64,000 nt of DNA from contig NZ_CALPCU010000001.1 in NCBI RefSeq assembly GCF_943193085.1, forward strand, positions 1 to 64,000. The letters run 5' to 3'. The DNA comes from Vermiculatibacterium agrestimuris. Lineage in GTDB: Bacteria; Bacillota; Clostridia; Oscillospirales; Oscillospiraceae. Position numbers and translations under genes: made by a program. The stretch's first letter is position 1, and every line of letters starts with the position of its first letter. A model generated the notes under the pieces. The model worked only from the letters and a program-made list of their open reading frames with translations. It did not search any database and was not told the origin of the DNA. This document shows positions 24,622 through 32,626 of this stretch, piece by piece.

Positions 24622-24656
24622 ATATAGTGCCCGAGCATGCGCCCGGGCACTATATC
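24621..24656. other. Perfect 13-bp terminal hairpin of the element
   Basis: GATATAGTGCCCG and its exact complement CGGGCACTATATC, with a 10-nt loop containing GCATGC, end 4 bp before the right repeat. There is no T-run on plus and only TATTTC on minus, so it may be an end-recognition structure as well as, or instead of, a terminator for the genes on either side. Confidence 0.7.
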
Positions 24657-24660
24657 TTGA

Positions 24661-24735
24661 GGCGGACTTATTCGCCCTCGCCGTTGAGATAGCGGTAGAA
24701 AGCGTTGTTGACGTAGAGATCCACCAGCTCCACAG
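24661..24735. repeat. 75-bp direct repeat, right copy (functional gene tail)
   Basis: Identical to 22875-22949; here it is in frame with the upstream host gene and supplies its C-terminus and stop. Confidence 0.97.
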
Positions 24736-26107
24736 ACAGGTCGGGGGCCTTCTCGGCGACCACCTTGGCGATGGCGGCGGTGTCATCCACCATGCTGAAG
24801 GGATGGATGGTGTAAGCGCCGTTGCGGATCACGTTGTCCTTGATGAGGGTGAAGGCGTCGGCGTCAGCCATGGGCACATAGGAGCTGTACAGGGGGTTCC
24901 ACCAGGCGCCGGCGATCAGCGGGGTCTTGAAGCTGCCGTCCTCGTTCTGGTTGGCGGAGTACTTCTTGGAGTAGGTCTCAATGAGGCTGTCCAGGGCGTT
25001 CTTGTCCTCCACGGTGTCGAACTCCAGCATCATATCGTACTCGGTGGCGTAGCACAGCCAGCGGTCGGTGCCCTCGATGGGCTTGAGCTCATAGGTGGGG
25101 GTGGCCTCTGCCTTGGTGGGATCGCCCCAGTCCACCATGTACTCGTAGATGGAGGTCTTGGGTTCCAGAGCCACTTTGGCGTCGATGCCCTCGCTCTGGA
25201 GCAGGCCCATGAGCTGGATGGCGTGGGTGATATCGCTGTGGCCATACTGGATGGTGTACGCGGGAAGGAAGTTGGCGTTATAGCCGTCGAACTTCAGGTT
25301 GTAGCCGGTGGAAGCCTCAGCGATGACCAGGTCGGCGCCCAGCTGGGAGAGGACGGCGTCGTCAAAGTTGCCGAAGGTGGTCCAGGCGGACTGGAGCTTT
25401 CGGGCGATGTCGGGATCACTGACCTTGCCCAGGTAGTTGCGGCCCTTGCCGGAGACATTTACGGCGTTCATGAGCAGCTGGGTGGCGGTGTCGCCGTCCA
25501 GGACGGCGGTGAAATTCCAGGTGTTGGAGACAATACCGGTGTTGATGGCCACGGCCACATAAGGGAGGAGCTCCTCAGCCAGGCCGCTGATCGCAGGAGC
25601 TGCGGCCTTGTCGGCATAGACAGGAGCCAGCTCGGCCAGGCCGCAGTTGATGACGGCGGCCTTCACGGCGGCGGCCACAGTGGCGGCGTCGGCCTTTACG
25701 GCCTCCTCGCCGAAGATGGCGGTGAGGGCGGCGTTAAAAGCGTCCACGGAGACGGCGCCGGTCAGAGGCTCAATGTTGAAATACGCCTTGAGGTACTCGG
25801 CGGCCTTGTCGTCCACAGGGAGGGTGGAGACATTGACCCGGAAGCTCTCGGCATCGTAGCTCACCTGAGCGCCCAGGGCGTTGGACATGGCCCGGACGGG
25901 CAGGTAGGTGGTGCCGTCGGAGGCAAACACATCGACGGGAGCTCCGCCGGCGTTGGTGGGGGTGATCTGCTGGCCGTCCACGAAAACACCGATGCCGGCA
26001 TCCACGTCGATGGTCTTGCGAACCAGGTTGTCGGCCATGGCGGGCAGCGCCAGGGCGGCGGTGAGGGCCAGAGCCAGGGACACAGAGAGGATACGCTTCT
26101 TGTTCAT
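24668..26107 (-). CDS. Exported protein with copper amine oxidase N-like domain; target gene of the element
   Basis: A 479-aa secreted protein: signal peptide (MNKKRILSVSLALALTAALA, cleavage near PAMA-DN), a copper amine oxidase N-terminal-like stalk (about residues 30-95; DVFASDGTTYLPVRAMSNAL), then about 380 residues of unrecognised sequence rich in Ala, Asp and aromatic residues, with TIQYGHSDITHAIQLM and AGAWWNPLYSSYV. It may bind a ligand or the cell wall. It is last in the ABC importer operon, 68 bp after a permease gene, with its own AAAGGAG. Its last 22 codons are exactly the part duplicated by the inserted element. Confidence 0.8.
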   Translation of the reverse strand: MNKKRILSVSLALALTAALALPAMADNLVRKTIDVDAGIGVFVDGQQITPTNAGGAPVDVFASDGTTYLPVRAMSNALGAQVSYDAESFRVNVSTLPVDDKAAEYLKAYFNIEPLTGAVSVDAFNAALTAIFGEEAVKADAATVAAAVKAAVINCGLAELAPVYADKAAAPAISGLAEELLPYVAVAINTGIVSNTWNFTAVLDGDTATQLLMNAVNVSGKGRNYLGKVSDPDIARKLQSAWTTFGNFDDAVLSQLGADLVIAEASTGYNLKFDGYNANFLPAYTIQYGHSDITHAIQLMGLLQSEGIDAKVALEPKTSIYEYMVDWGDPTKAEATPTYELKPIEGTDRWLCYATEYDMMLEFDTVEDKNALDSLIETYSKKYSANQNEDGSFKTPLIAGAWWNPLYSSYVPMADADAFTLIKDNVIRNGAYTIHPFSMVDDTAAIAKVVAEKAPDLSVELVDLYVNNAFYRYLNGEGE

Positions 26108-26175
26108 TCTGTTTTCTCCTTTGCAATTTGGTTTTATCGCCGTCACCCGAAGGTGAAAAACGAACGGGGGGAAGG

Positions 26176-27144
26176 TCACCGCTTGCCCTTGTCGTAGATC
26201 TCACCCAAGGCCCTGGGCGCCCGGTTGGACTTGGAGAAAAAGATCAGGAGCAGGAGGGTGATGATGTAGGGCAGGGTCATGAAGAGATCCTGGAAGGCGG
26301 CGGCAAGGCCCAGCGCCTGGGTCAGGGCGAAGCCGGCGGAGCGGGCGAAGCCGAAGATGAGACAGGCCCAGAGGGTGGGCATGATCTGCCAGTTGCCGAA
26401 GATGAGCGCGGCGATGGACAGGTAGCCGTAGCCCATATAGATGGCGGGGGAGAACTGGGCGGAGATGGAGTAGGCGAAGCAGATGCCGCCCAGACCGGAG
26501 AGGGCACCGGAGACCATAACGGCGGCAAAGCGCACCCGGCCGACCTCTACACCGGCGGCGTCCACGGCGTGGGGATTGTCGCCGCAGGCCCGCAGGTGCA
26601 TGCCGAAGGGGGTCTTGTAAAGGAAGTACCAGGCCGCCAGCGCCACCAGGATAATGATGAGCTCGAAGGGGTAGAGGCTGGTGAAGAGGGCACCCAGCAC
26701 TGGGATGGAGGACAGGCCCGGCACCGAGAAACGCAGGGAGGTGGTCAGAACGAACTTATTAGAGGGGGCGCCGAACACGGAGGTGTTGATCTGGCTGGTG
26801 AGGAAGGTGGTCAGAGCGGTGGCCAGAATATTGATGACCACGCCGGAGATGACCTGATTGGCCTTGAAATTGACGCATAGGACAGCGTGGAGCATGGCGT
26901 AGATCATGCCGCCCAGCATGGCAAAGACCATGGCCAGCAGCATGGGCGCCTGACTGCCCGCGGCAAAGAAGCCGGAGATGAGGGTGGCGCACAGGGCGCC
27001 CACAAAAGCGCCAAAGCCCTGAAGACCCTCAATGGCCAGGTTGGTCACGCCGCTGCGCTCGGAGTAGATGCCGCCGATGGCCATGATGAAGAGGGGGAGG
27101 GCGAAGGAGAGTCCGTCGATAATAAGGGTGTTGATGAGGTTCAT
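26176..27144 (-). CDS. ABC importer permease (nucleoside/BMP type, NupQ/YufQ-like)
   Basis: A 322-aa, roughly ten-helix inner-membrane permease of the branched-chain/ribose-type family paired with BMP lipoproteins. GGIYSERSGVTNLAIEG near the N-terminus and HLRACGDNPHAVDAAGV are the conserved coupling and EAA-like segments. It overlaps the start of the partner permease by 4 bp. With that partner it should form the heterodimeric channel of a nucleoside or related importer. Confidence 0.92.
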   Translation of the reverse strand: MNLINTLIIDGLSFALPLFIMAIGGIYSERSGVTNLAIEGLQGFGAFVGALCATLISGFFAAGSQAPMLLAMVFAMLGGMIYAMLHAVLCVNFKANQVISGVVINILATALTTFLTSQINTSVFGAPSNKFVLTTSLRFSVPGLSSIPVLGALFTSLYPFELIIILVALAAWYFLYKTPFGMHLRACGDNPHAVDAAGVEVGRVRFAAVMVSGALSGLGGICFAYSISAQFSPAIYMGYGYLSIAALIFGNWQIMPTLWACLIFGFARSAGFALTQALGLAAAFQDLFMTLPYIITLLLLIFFSKSNRAPRALGEIYDKGKR

Positions 27145-28280
27145 ACCCGCTCCTCCTTTCCGGTATTACAGGCATCGGCGGCCTTTTGGCGGCCGCGCTC
27201 GATGAGATAGCTGAAGAAGGCTCCACAGGCGGCAAAGAGGAGGATGAGGCCGGTGATGAGAGAGCCGATCTCTTGCCGCACCCCCACGGTGGAGCTCATG
27301 TAGGTGCTTCCCTTATCGATGACAGTGATGAGGAAAGAGGACAGGAGGATGCCGATGGGGCTGGAGTTGCCCAGAATGGACACGGCGATGGCGTCAAAGC
27401 CGGTGGAGATGAGGGTGTCGGGCTGGATGGAGCCGTAATAGCCCAGGAAATAGGTGGCGCCCGCCAATCCGGCCAGGGCGCCCGAGAGGGCCATGGTCAC
27501 CACCAGGTTCCGCCCCACATTGATGCCGGCGTACATGGCGGCTCTGGGGTTGGCGCCGATGGTGCGGAACTCAAAGCCTAGGCGCATTTTGTCAAAGAGA
27601 AACTTGACCAAAAATACCGTGATGAGCGCCAGGAGAATGCCCAGGGGGATATCCATTTTCAGCCCGCCCAGCTCGGTGTCCATGAGGGACAGGCGGGAGG
27701 CGGCCGAGACCGCCTTGGACTGCCGGGAGACCGGATCGGCCATGAACCGCTTGATGCAGAAGCTCACCGAGTAGCGCACGATATAGTTGAGCATGATGGC
27801 CGAGACCACCTCGTTGATGTTCCACTTATATTTGAGGAAGCCGATGAGGGCAGCTACAAGGGCCCCTACAAGGGCGGCGATGACGACCACCAGAGGCTTG
27901 GCGATGGGGGCTGGGAGAGAGGAGTAGCCCACGGTGACGGTGGCGATGAGGCCGGCGAGCATCATCTGGCCGGATACACCGATGTTGAACAGGCCAGAGC
28001 GCATGGCCACCGCCACAGAGAGGGAGGCGAAGAGCATGGGCGTCCAGGCGTTAAGAAGGCTCATGAAGTCGGTGAGCATACTCTTCTTTGCGGCATAGTT
28101 GCCCTTGGGCAGCAGGCCGGAGCCCTGAAGATAGCTGAGATAGGCGGTGATGGGGCTCTTGCCCAGCAACAGATAGACTACCGCGCCCGCCAGCAGGCTC
28201 AAAAGAATGGCCAGAATGGGAATGGTGATCTTTTGCCGCTTACTGTCACCCATAAGTCTCAAAAACCAGTTTTGCTTCAT
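27141..28280 (-). CDS. ABC importer permease (nucleoside/BMP type, NupP/YufP-like)
   Basis: A 379-aa membrane permease; N-terminal helix, then the long periplasmic-type loop GSGLLPKGNYAAKKSM and the conserved SGLFNIGVSGQMMLAGL. RTIGANPRAAMYAGINV is the coupling helix region. Its start overlaps the stop of the ATPase gene by 4 bp (ATGA) and its stop overlaps the next permease start, so the three are translationally coupled. Confidence 0.92.
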   Translation of the reverse strand: MKQNWFLRLMGDSKRQKITIPILAILLSLLAGAVVYLLLGKSPITAYLSYLQGSGLLPKGNYAAKKSMLTDFMSLLNAWTPMLFASLSVAVAMRSGLFNIGVSGQMMLAGLIATVTVGYSSLPAPIAKPLVVVIAALVGALVAALIGFLKYKWNINEVVSAIMLNYIVRYSVSFCIKRFMADPVSRQSKAVSAASRLSLMDTELGGLKMDIPLGILLALITVFLVKFLFDKMRLGFEFRTIGANPRAAMYAGINVGRNLVVTMALSGALAGLAGATYFLGYYGSIQPDTLISTGFDAIAVSILGNSSPIGILLSSFLITVIDKGSTYMSSTVGVRQEIGSLITGLILLFAACGAFFSYLIERGRQKAADACNTGKEERV

Positions 28281-29812
28281 TCCTGCTTCACCCCCATCAT
28301 GTACTGGCCCACCTCGTTGGTGGTCATGGCGTCGGCAGGGGCGATCTTGAGCATCTGCCCGGAGAAGATGACGCCGATGGTGTCGGCCAGACCCATGATC
28401 TCGTCCAGCTCCAGGGAGATGAGCAGGACGGCCCGGCCCTTGTCGCGCTCGGCGATGATCTGGCGGTGGATGTTCTCGATGGCGCCGATGTCCAGGCCCC
28501 GGGTGGGCTGGACGAAGATCATCAGCTTGGAGGAGAGTGCGATTTCCCGGGCGATGATGGCCTTCTGCTGGTTGCCGCCGGACATAGAGCGGGTGATGGT
28601 GCGCACTCCCTGGCCGGAGCGGACGTCATAGGTCGTCACCAGCTCCTCACCGTAGCGTTCAAAGGCGGCGTGGTTCAAAATGCCCTTTTCACAGAAGGGG
28701 GATTTGTAATAGCTCTTCAGGGCCAGATTGTCCGACAGGGGGAAATCCAGCACCAGCCCCACAGATTGGCGATCCTCCGGGATGTAGGACAGGCCCAGGT
28801 CGGTGCGCGTCCGAACAGAGGCGTGGGTGATGTCGGCGCCGTCCAAGGTGATGACGCCTTCGGCGGCGGGGAGCATCCCGGCCACTGCGTCGGCGATCTC
28901 AGTCTGGCCGTTGCCGGAGACGCCGGCGATGGCGAAGATCTCGCCGGCACGGATAGTAAAGGAGACATCCTTTACAACCGGGAAGCCATCGGCGTTGGTC
29001 ACCGTCAGGTGTTCGACCTTCAATACCTCACCGCCGAGCCGGGCGGGAGCTTTGGCGACGGCGAAATCCACCTCCCGGCCCACCATCAGGTTGGCCATGG
29101 TCTGGGTGGAGGTGGCGGCCACATCCAGCACATCAATGAGCTTGCCTCGGTTGAGGATGGCGCAGCGGTCAGCCACCTGTTTGATTTCTTCCAGCTTGTG
29201 GGTGATGAGGATGATGGTCTTGCCCTGATCCCGCAGGCCCCGGATGATCTGGAGCAGGAATTCGATCTCCTGAGGGGTGAGGACGGCGGTGGGCTCATCG
29301 AAGATGAGGATCTCTGCCTCCCGGTAGAGCATCTTCAAAATTTCTACCCGCTGCTGGGTGGAGACGTTTACGTTCTCGATCCTGGCGGTGGGATCCACCT
29401 CCAGACCGTACTGCTTAGACAGAGCGGCCACCTTCTCATTGGTGCCCTTGATGTCCACCACCGGAAAGAGCCCGGCCATTTTCTTGGGCTCGATGCCCAG
29501 GATGATGTTCTCTGCGATGGTATAGTTGCTCACCAGCTTAAAGTGCTGGTGCACCATGCCGATGTTGAGCCGGGTGGCGTGGTTGGGGGAGGAGATGCGC
29601 TCCTTTTTGCCCCGGATGTAGATCTCGCCCTTATCAGGCTCATACATACCGAAGAGCATACTCATGAGGGTGGACTTTCCCGCGCCGTTTTCCCCCAAAA
29701 GGGCAAAGATCTCACCCTTTTTGATGCTCAGTGAGATGTCGTCATTGGCGACAATACCGGGAAAACGCTTGGTGATGTGGCGCATTTCCACGATATACTC
29801 GTCCGTTGCCAT
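28277..29812 (-). CDS. ABC importer ATPase with two nucleotide-binding domains (NupO/YufO-like)
   Basis: A 511-aa tandem ATPase of the sugar/nucleoside importer class. The first domain has Walker A GENGAGKST at 40-48, signature-like STQQRVEILK and Walker B ILIFDEPTAVL. The second has the degenerate loop GVSGNGQTE and SGGNQQKAII with PTRGLDIGA. The signature of domain one (NVSTQQR) is a variant of the more usual LSVGxQQR. ATG 29812 is 9 nt from AAAGGAGG; an in-frame ATG at 29821 abuts it. It follows the tandem hairpins that separate it from the binding protein gene. Confidence 0.93.
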   Translation of the reverse strand: MATDEYIVEMRHITKRFPGIVANDDISLSIKKGEIFALLGENGAGKSTLMSMLFGMYEPDKGEIYIRGKKERISSPNHATRLNIGMVHQHFKLVSNYTIAENIILGIEPKKMAGLFPVVDIKGTNEKVAALSKQYGLEVDPTARIENVNVSTQQRVEILKMLYREAEILIFDEPTAVLTPQEIEFLLQIIRGLRDQGKTIILITHKLEEIKQVADRCAILNRGKLIDVLDVAATSTQTMANLMVGREVDFAVAKAPARLGGEVLKVEHLTVTNADGFPVVKDVSFTIRAGEIFAIAGVSGNGQTEIADAVAGMLPAAEGVITLDGADITHASVRTRTDLGLSYIPEDRQSVGLVLDFPLSDNLALKSYYKSPFCEKGILNHAAFERYGEELVTTYDVRSGQGVRTITRSMSGGNQQKAIIAREIALSSKLMIFVQPTRGLDIGAIENIHRQIIAERDKGRAVLLISLELDEIMGLADTIGVIFSGQMLKIAPADAMTTNEVGQYMMGVKQE

Positions 29813-29882
29813 GTGTGTCATCCTCCTTTGTGTTTCGGCCCTTGCGGCGGGTGTGCCGCGAGGGGGGAGTACCGTTTTATGG

Positions 29883-29938
29883 GGACGGGCGCTTTCGGAA
29901 AGACACTGCCGTGCGGTGCGCTTCCGAAAGTGCCGTCC
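29883..29938 (-). other. Second hairpin between BMP gene and ATPase gene
   Basis: GACGG..CTTTCGGAA pairs with TTCCGAAAG..CCGTC around a 20-nt loop. No T-run follows on the minus strand, so a transcript-stabilising or processing element at the 5' side of the ATPase mRNA is more likely than a terminator. Confidence 0.6.
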
Positions 29939-29947
29939 TGTCAAATG

Positions 29948-30024
29948 AAAAAAGAGAGACGGGACGCTCCGCAGGTATTTGAGAAACTGAGGTGGTTTCT
30001 GAGATACGAACGGAGCGCCCCGTC
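29948..30024 (-). terminator. Long attenuator-like terminator after the BMP lipoprotein gene
   Basis: On the minus strand a 14-bp stem with one mismatch (arms 29958-29971 and 30011-30024), extended by an inner GTATCTCAGAAAC / GTTTCTCAAATAC-type stem, is followed by CTCTCTTTTTTC. Partial read-through here would give more binding protein than permease and ATPase. Confidence 0.85.
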
Positions 30025-30052
30025 ATCAGTGACAGGTCAATGCGCGCTTGGC

Positions 30053-31240
30053 TTACAGGCCGGGGAACTCAGCGGGCGTGTTGCCGTTGAAGTTGGAGGC
30101 GGGGACGATGGTGCCGTCCTTCACCAGGGGATAGGCGTCGTTCATGGCCTTCATGGTGGCATCGGAGCACTGGTGGCTCTCGGCGTTGGTGACGAAGCCG
30201 GTGGAGTCGGTGTCGGCCTGGAGGGTGTAGTTGCCGCCCTGGAAGGAGCCGTCCACGATGGCGTTGAGCTGACGCTCCACGTTGATGGCCATGTTCTTCA
30301 GAACGGAGGTGAGGATGATGTTGTCGGAGCCGTTGACGCCGTCGGCATACTGATCCACGTCACAGCCGATGACCTTTACGTTGCCGGCCTCCTTGGCGGC
30401 GGTAAACACGCCGTTGCCGGAAGCGCCGGCGGCCACGAAGATGATGTCGCAGCCCTCCTGGATCAGAGCCTGGCCCAGCACCTTGCCGGTGGCCTCGTCG
30501 CCGAAGTTGCCGGTATAGTTGCCGCCCACGTTGGCGCCGGTGACGTCAGTACCGGCATAGGAGGCGATCTCCACGCACTCGGCATTGGCGCCCAGGTTCT
30601 TGTTGGCGTAGTTCACGCCGGACATGAAGCCGAACTGATAGTTGACGTTGGAGGGATAGGCCACGCCGTTGACCACGGCCACCTTGCCGGTCTGGGTCTC
30701 CAGAGCGGCGGCGATGCCGGCGAAGAAGCCGGACTCGTTCTCGGCGAACTGCATGGCGTAGACATTGTCCAGAGAGACCTCGTTGCCCTCGCTGTCAGTG
30801 GGGAAGGAGTCCACCAGGATGAACTTCTTGTCGGGGTTGTCGGCGGCCAGAGTGCCGATGCCGGCGAACTGGAAGCCGGTGCATACCAGGATGTCATAGT
30901 CGGCCACGATGTCGCCTGCCAGCTGAGCGGCGGCGGCGGGATCACCGGTGGGCTCCTGGTTGGCGGTCACAGTATCGATATTGCCACGAGAGGCGATGAA
31001 GGAGAGGATACCGTCATAGTTGTCCTCGTTAAAAGAGCCGTCATCCACAGTGTTGGGGCTGGTGCAGATGGCGATCTTCAGACCTTCGGCGGCGGGCTCG
31101 GCAGCCTGAGACTGAGCGGGCTCGGCGGCCTTGCTCTCGGCGGGAGCGGGGGTGGTGGCGGAGCCACCGCCACAGGCGGCGAGGGAGAGGGTCAAGGCAA
31201 GGGACAGCGCCAGTGCAGAGATCTTCTTGCTCACTTTCAT
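30053..31240 (-). CDS. BMP-family substrate-binding lipoprotein
   Basis: A 395-aa lipoprotein, lipobox LAAC with Cys at about 23, then an Ala/Pro/Glu linker (to about residue 52) and the BMP/Med domain. Conserved parts are TVDDGSFNEDNYDGI, ENESGFFAGIAAAL, VNGVAYPSNVNYQFGFMSGV and FVAAGASGNGVFTAAKEAG. It should capture nucleosides or similar for the downstream ABC transporter. It is the first gene of the operon and ends in a strong partial terminator. Confidence 0.94.
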   Translation of the reverse strand: MKVSKKISALALSLALTLSLAACGGGSATTPAPAESKAAEPAQSQAAEPAAEGLKIAICTSPNTVDDGSFNEDNYDGILSFIASRGNIDTVTANQEPTGDPAAAAQLAGDIVADYDILVCTGFQFAGIGTLAADNPDKKFILVDSFPTDSEGNEVSLDNVYAMQFAENESGFFAGIAAALETQTGKVAVVNGVAYPSNVNYQFGFMSGVNYANKNLGANAECVEIASYAGTDVTGANVGGNYTGNFGDEATGKVLGQALIQEGCDIIFVAAGASGNGVFTAAKEAGNVKVIGCDVDQYADGVNGSDNIILTSVLKNMAINVERQLNAIVDGSFQGGNYTLQADTDSTGFVTNAESHQCSDATMKAMNDAYPLVKDGTIVPASNFNGNTPAEFPGL

Positions 31241-31423
31241 TCTTGTTTTCCTCCTTTTATTTGGGTGGAACGCGCGGAGAACACCGGGGAATTACCGCGT
31301 CTATATACATGATATCAAATTTCGGCAGAATAACAAGGTGGCATTTAATCAGAAAGTGAGATGGGATTTTCATATTTTTTACACTAACTTGTCAAAAAAC
31401 CGGTTACAGGAGCTTAAAAGGGG

Positions 31424-32173
31424 TCAGCAGTTGAGATAGCCCCCGTCCACCACCAGCATGTGGCCATTGACGTAGTCAGAGGCGGCGGAGGAGAGGAACA
31501 CCACCGGGCCCATCAGATCCTCCGGTACGCCCCAGCGGCCCATGGGGATCTGGGCGTCGATGGCGGCCACGGCGTCCTTTTTTGTGCGAAGGGTGGCGGT
31601 GTTGTCGGTGACCATATAGCCGGGGGCGATGGCGTTTACGTTAATATGGTACTTGGCCCACTCGTTGGCCCAGGCCCGGGTGAGGCCGTGGACGGCGTGC
31701 TTGCTGGCCACATAGGCCGCATCCCCGGAGCCGCCCCGGCAGGACTGGACGGAGCAGATGTTGACGATCTTTCCGCCTCCCAGCGGTATCATCTGTTTGG
31801 CGATGTCCCGGGTGAGAAGGAAGAGAGAGCGCAGATTCACCGCCATCACCGCGTCGAAGTCCTGGGCGGAATGTTCCTCGGCGGGAGAGAGGCGGATGAT
31901 ACCGGCGTTGTTCACCAGAATATCCACCCGGCCAAAGGCGGCAATACACTGCCCGGCCAAAGCGGGGGCGGCGTCGCTGTCGCCCAGGTCGTGGACGATC
32001 TCAAAGGCCCGGCGGCCCATGGCCTCCACCTGGAGTTTGGTATCTCCCATACCGCGAAGGCCCACGCCCACAATGTCGGCGCCGGCCTCGGCCAGAGCCA
32101 GGGCCATGGCCTGGCCCAGTCCCCGGCTGACCCCGGTGACCACCGCGATCTTACCGTTCAGCGAAAAATTCAT
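31424..32173 (-). CDS. SDR oxidoreductase, KduD-like
   Basis: A 249-aa short-chain dehydrogenase. The cofactor loop TGVSRGLGQ near residue 14, NNAGI, and the catalytic Ser with Y-x3-K in AAYVASK are intact. Overall it looks like 2-dehydro-3-deoxy-D-gluconate 5-dehydrogenase (KduD) or a related polyol dehydrogenase; the ending GGYLNC is unlike KduD's usual end only slightly. It is the last gene of the aldolase-cupin-SDR operon, 14 bp after the cupin gene. Sugar-acid metabolism is the likely theme. Confidence 0.88.
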   Translation of the reverse strand: MNFSLNGKIAVVTGVSRGLGQAMALALAEAGADIVGVGLRGMGDTKLQVEAMGRRAFEIVHDLGDSDAAPALAGQCIAAFGRVDILVNNAGIIRLSPAEEHSAQDFDAVMAVNLRSLFLLTRDIAKQMIPLGGGKIVNICSVQSCRGGSGDAAYVASKHAVHGLTRAWANEWAKYHINVNAIAPGYMVTDNTATLRTKKDAVAAIDAQIPMGRWGVPEDLMGPVVFLSSAASDYVNGHMLVVDGGYLNC

Positions 32174-32187
32174 AAAGCATTTCTCCT

Positions 32188-32625
32188 TTACAGCATTTCC
32201 TCAATGGGTGGATGGGGCAGATAACAGTCCTCGGGGCGAAAGGCGGGAGAGACCACGCATGTCACAAGCGCCCAGTCCCCGTCTGCCACATGAGTGGTCT
32301 GCCATGTCCCGGCGGGAGCCACGGCCACAAACCCTTCATCTGTGCCCGTCCGGGGCCCGAACAGGATGCGCCTTTCCTCCGTGGGCCGCGCCCCGGAGCC
32401 GCCCAGAGTCATTTCCAGGCTGCCTCCGGCGCACCACGTCCACACCTCGTTGGAGCGGTGGAGCTTGTGCCAGCGGGAGCGCTCGCCCCGCTTCAAAAGA
32501 TAGTAGATGTAGCTGACGGTGGTATCGTCGGCGGAGCGCCACATGGTGCGGTGCCAGCCGCCTTCATCCTCCAGGGGCACCAGTCCCAGGGCGGCGATGA
32601 CCGCTTCGGCGGTTTGATGTTCCAT
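32188..32625 (-). CDS. DUF985-type cupin protein
   Basis: A 145-aa small beta-barrel protein of the Cupin_5/DUF985 family. SYIYYLLKRGERSRWHKLHRSNEVWTWCAGG is the hallmark segment with the cupin histidines, and GTWQTTHVADGDWALVTCVVSPAF is the second conserved part. It may isomerise or bind sugars; no firm reaction is known to me. ATG 32625 follows GCGGGAGGATTGAT. It starts one base after the aldolase stop, so coupling is tight. Confidence 0.88.
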   Translation of the reverse strand: MEHQTAEAVIAALGLVPLEDEGGWHRTMWRSADDTTVSYIYYLLKRGERSRWHKLHRSNEVWTWCAGGSLEMTLGGSGARPTEERRILFGPRTGTDEGFVAVAPAGTWQTTHVADGDWALVTCVVSPAFRPEDCYLPHPPIEEML

Positions 32626-32626
32626 A

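Larger units (their letters stand above)
22875..24735. mobile_element. Putative inserted element with HNH endonuclease, flanked by 75-bp direct repeats
   Basis: Two perfect 75-bp copies bracket 1,711 bp of foreign-looking DNA. The copy at 24661-24735 forms the last 22 codons and stop of the minus-strand gene at 24668-26107; the copy at 22875-22949 lies 20 bp from the bidirectional terminator. The simplest reading is that an element of 1,786 bp carrying its own copy of the gene's 3' end entered the gene and kept it functional. Inside are a structured leader, an HNH gene with terminator, an adenine-free GC tract, a second terminator, a ribbon-helix-helix-like gene and a terminal hairpin. No integrase, transposase or reverse transcriptase is seen. 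Both genes face away from the host gene. Confidence 0.75.
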
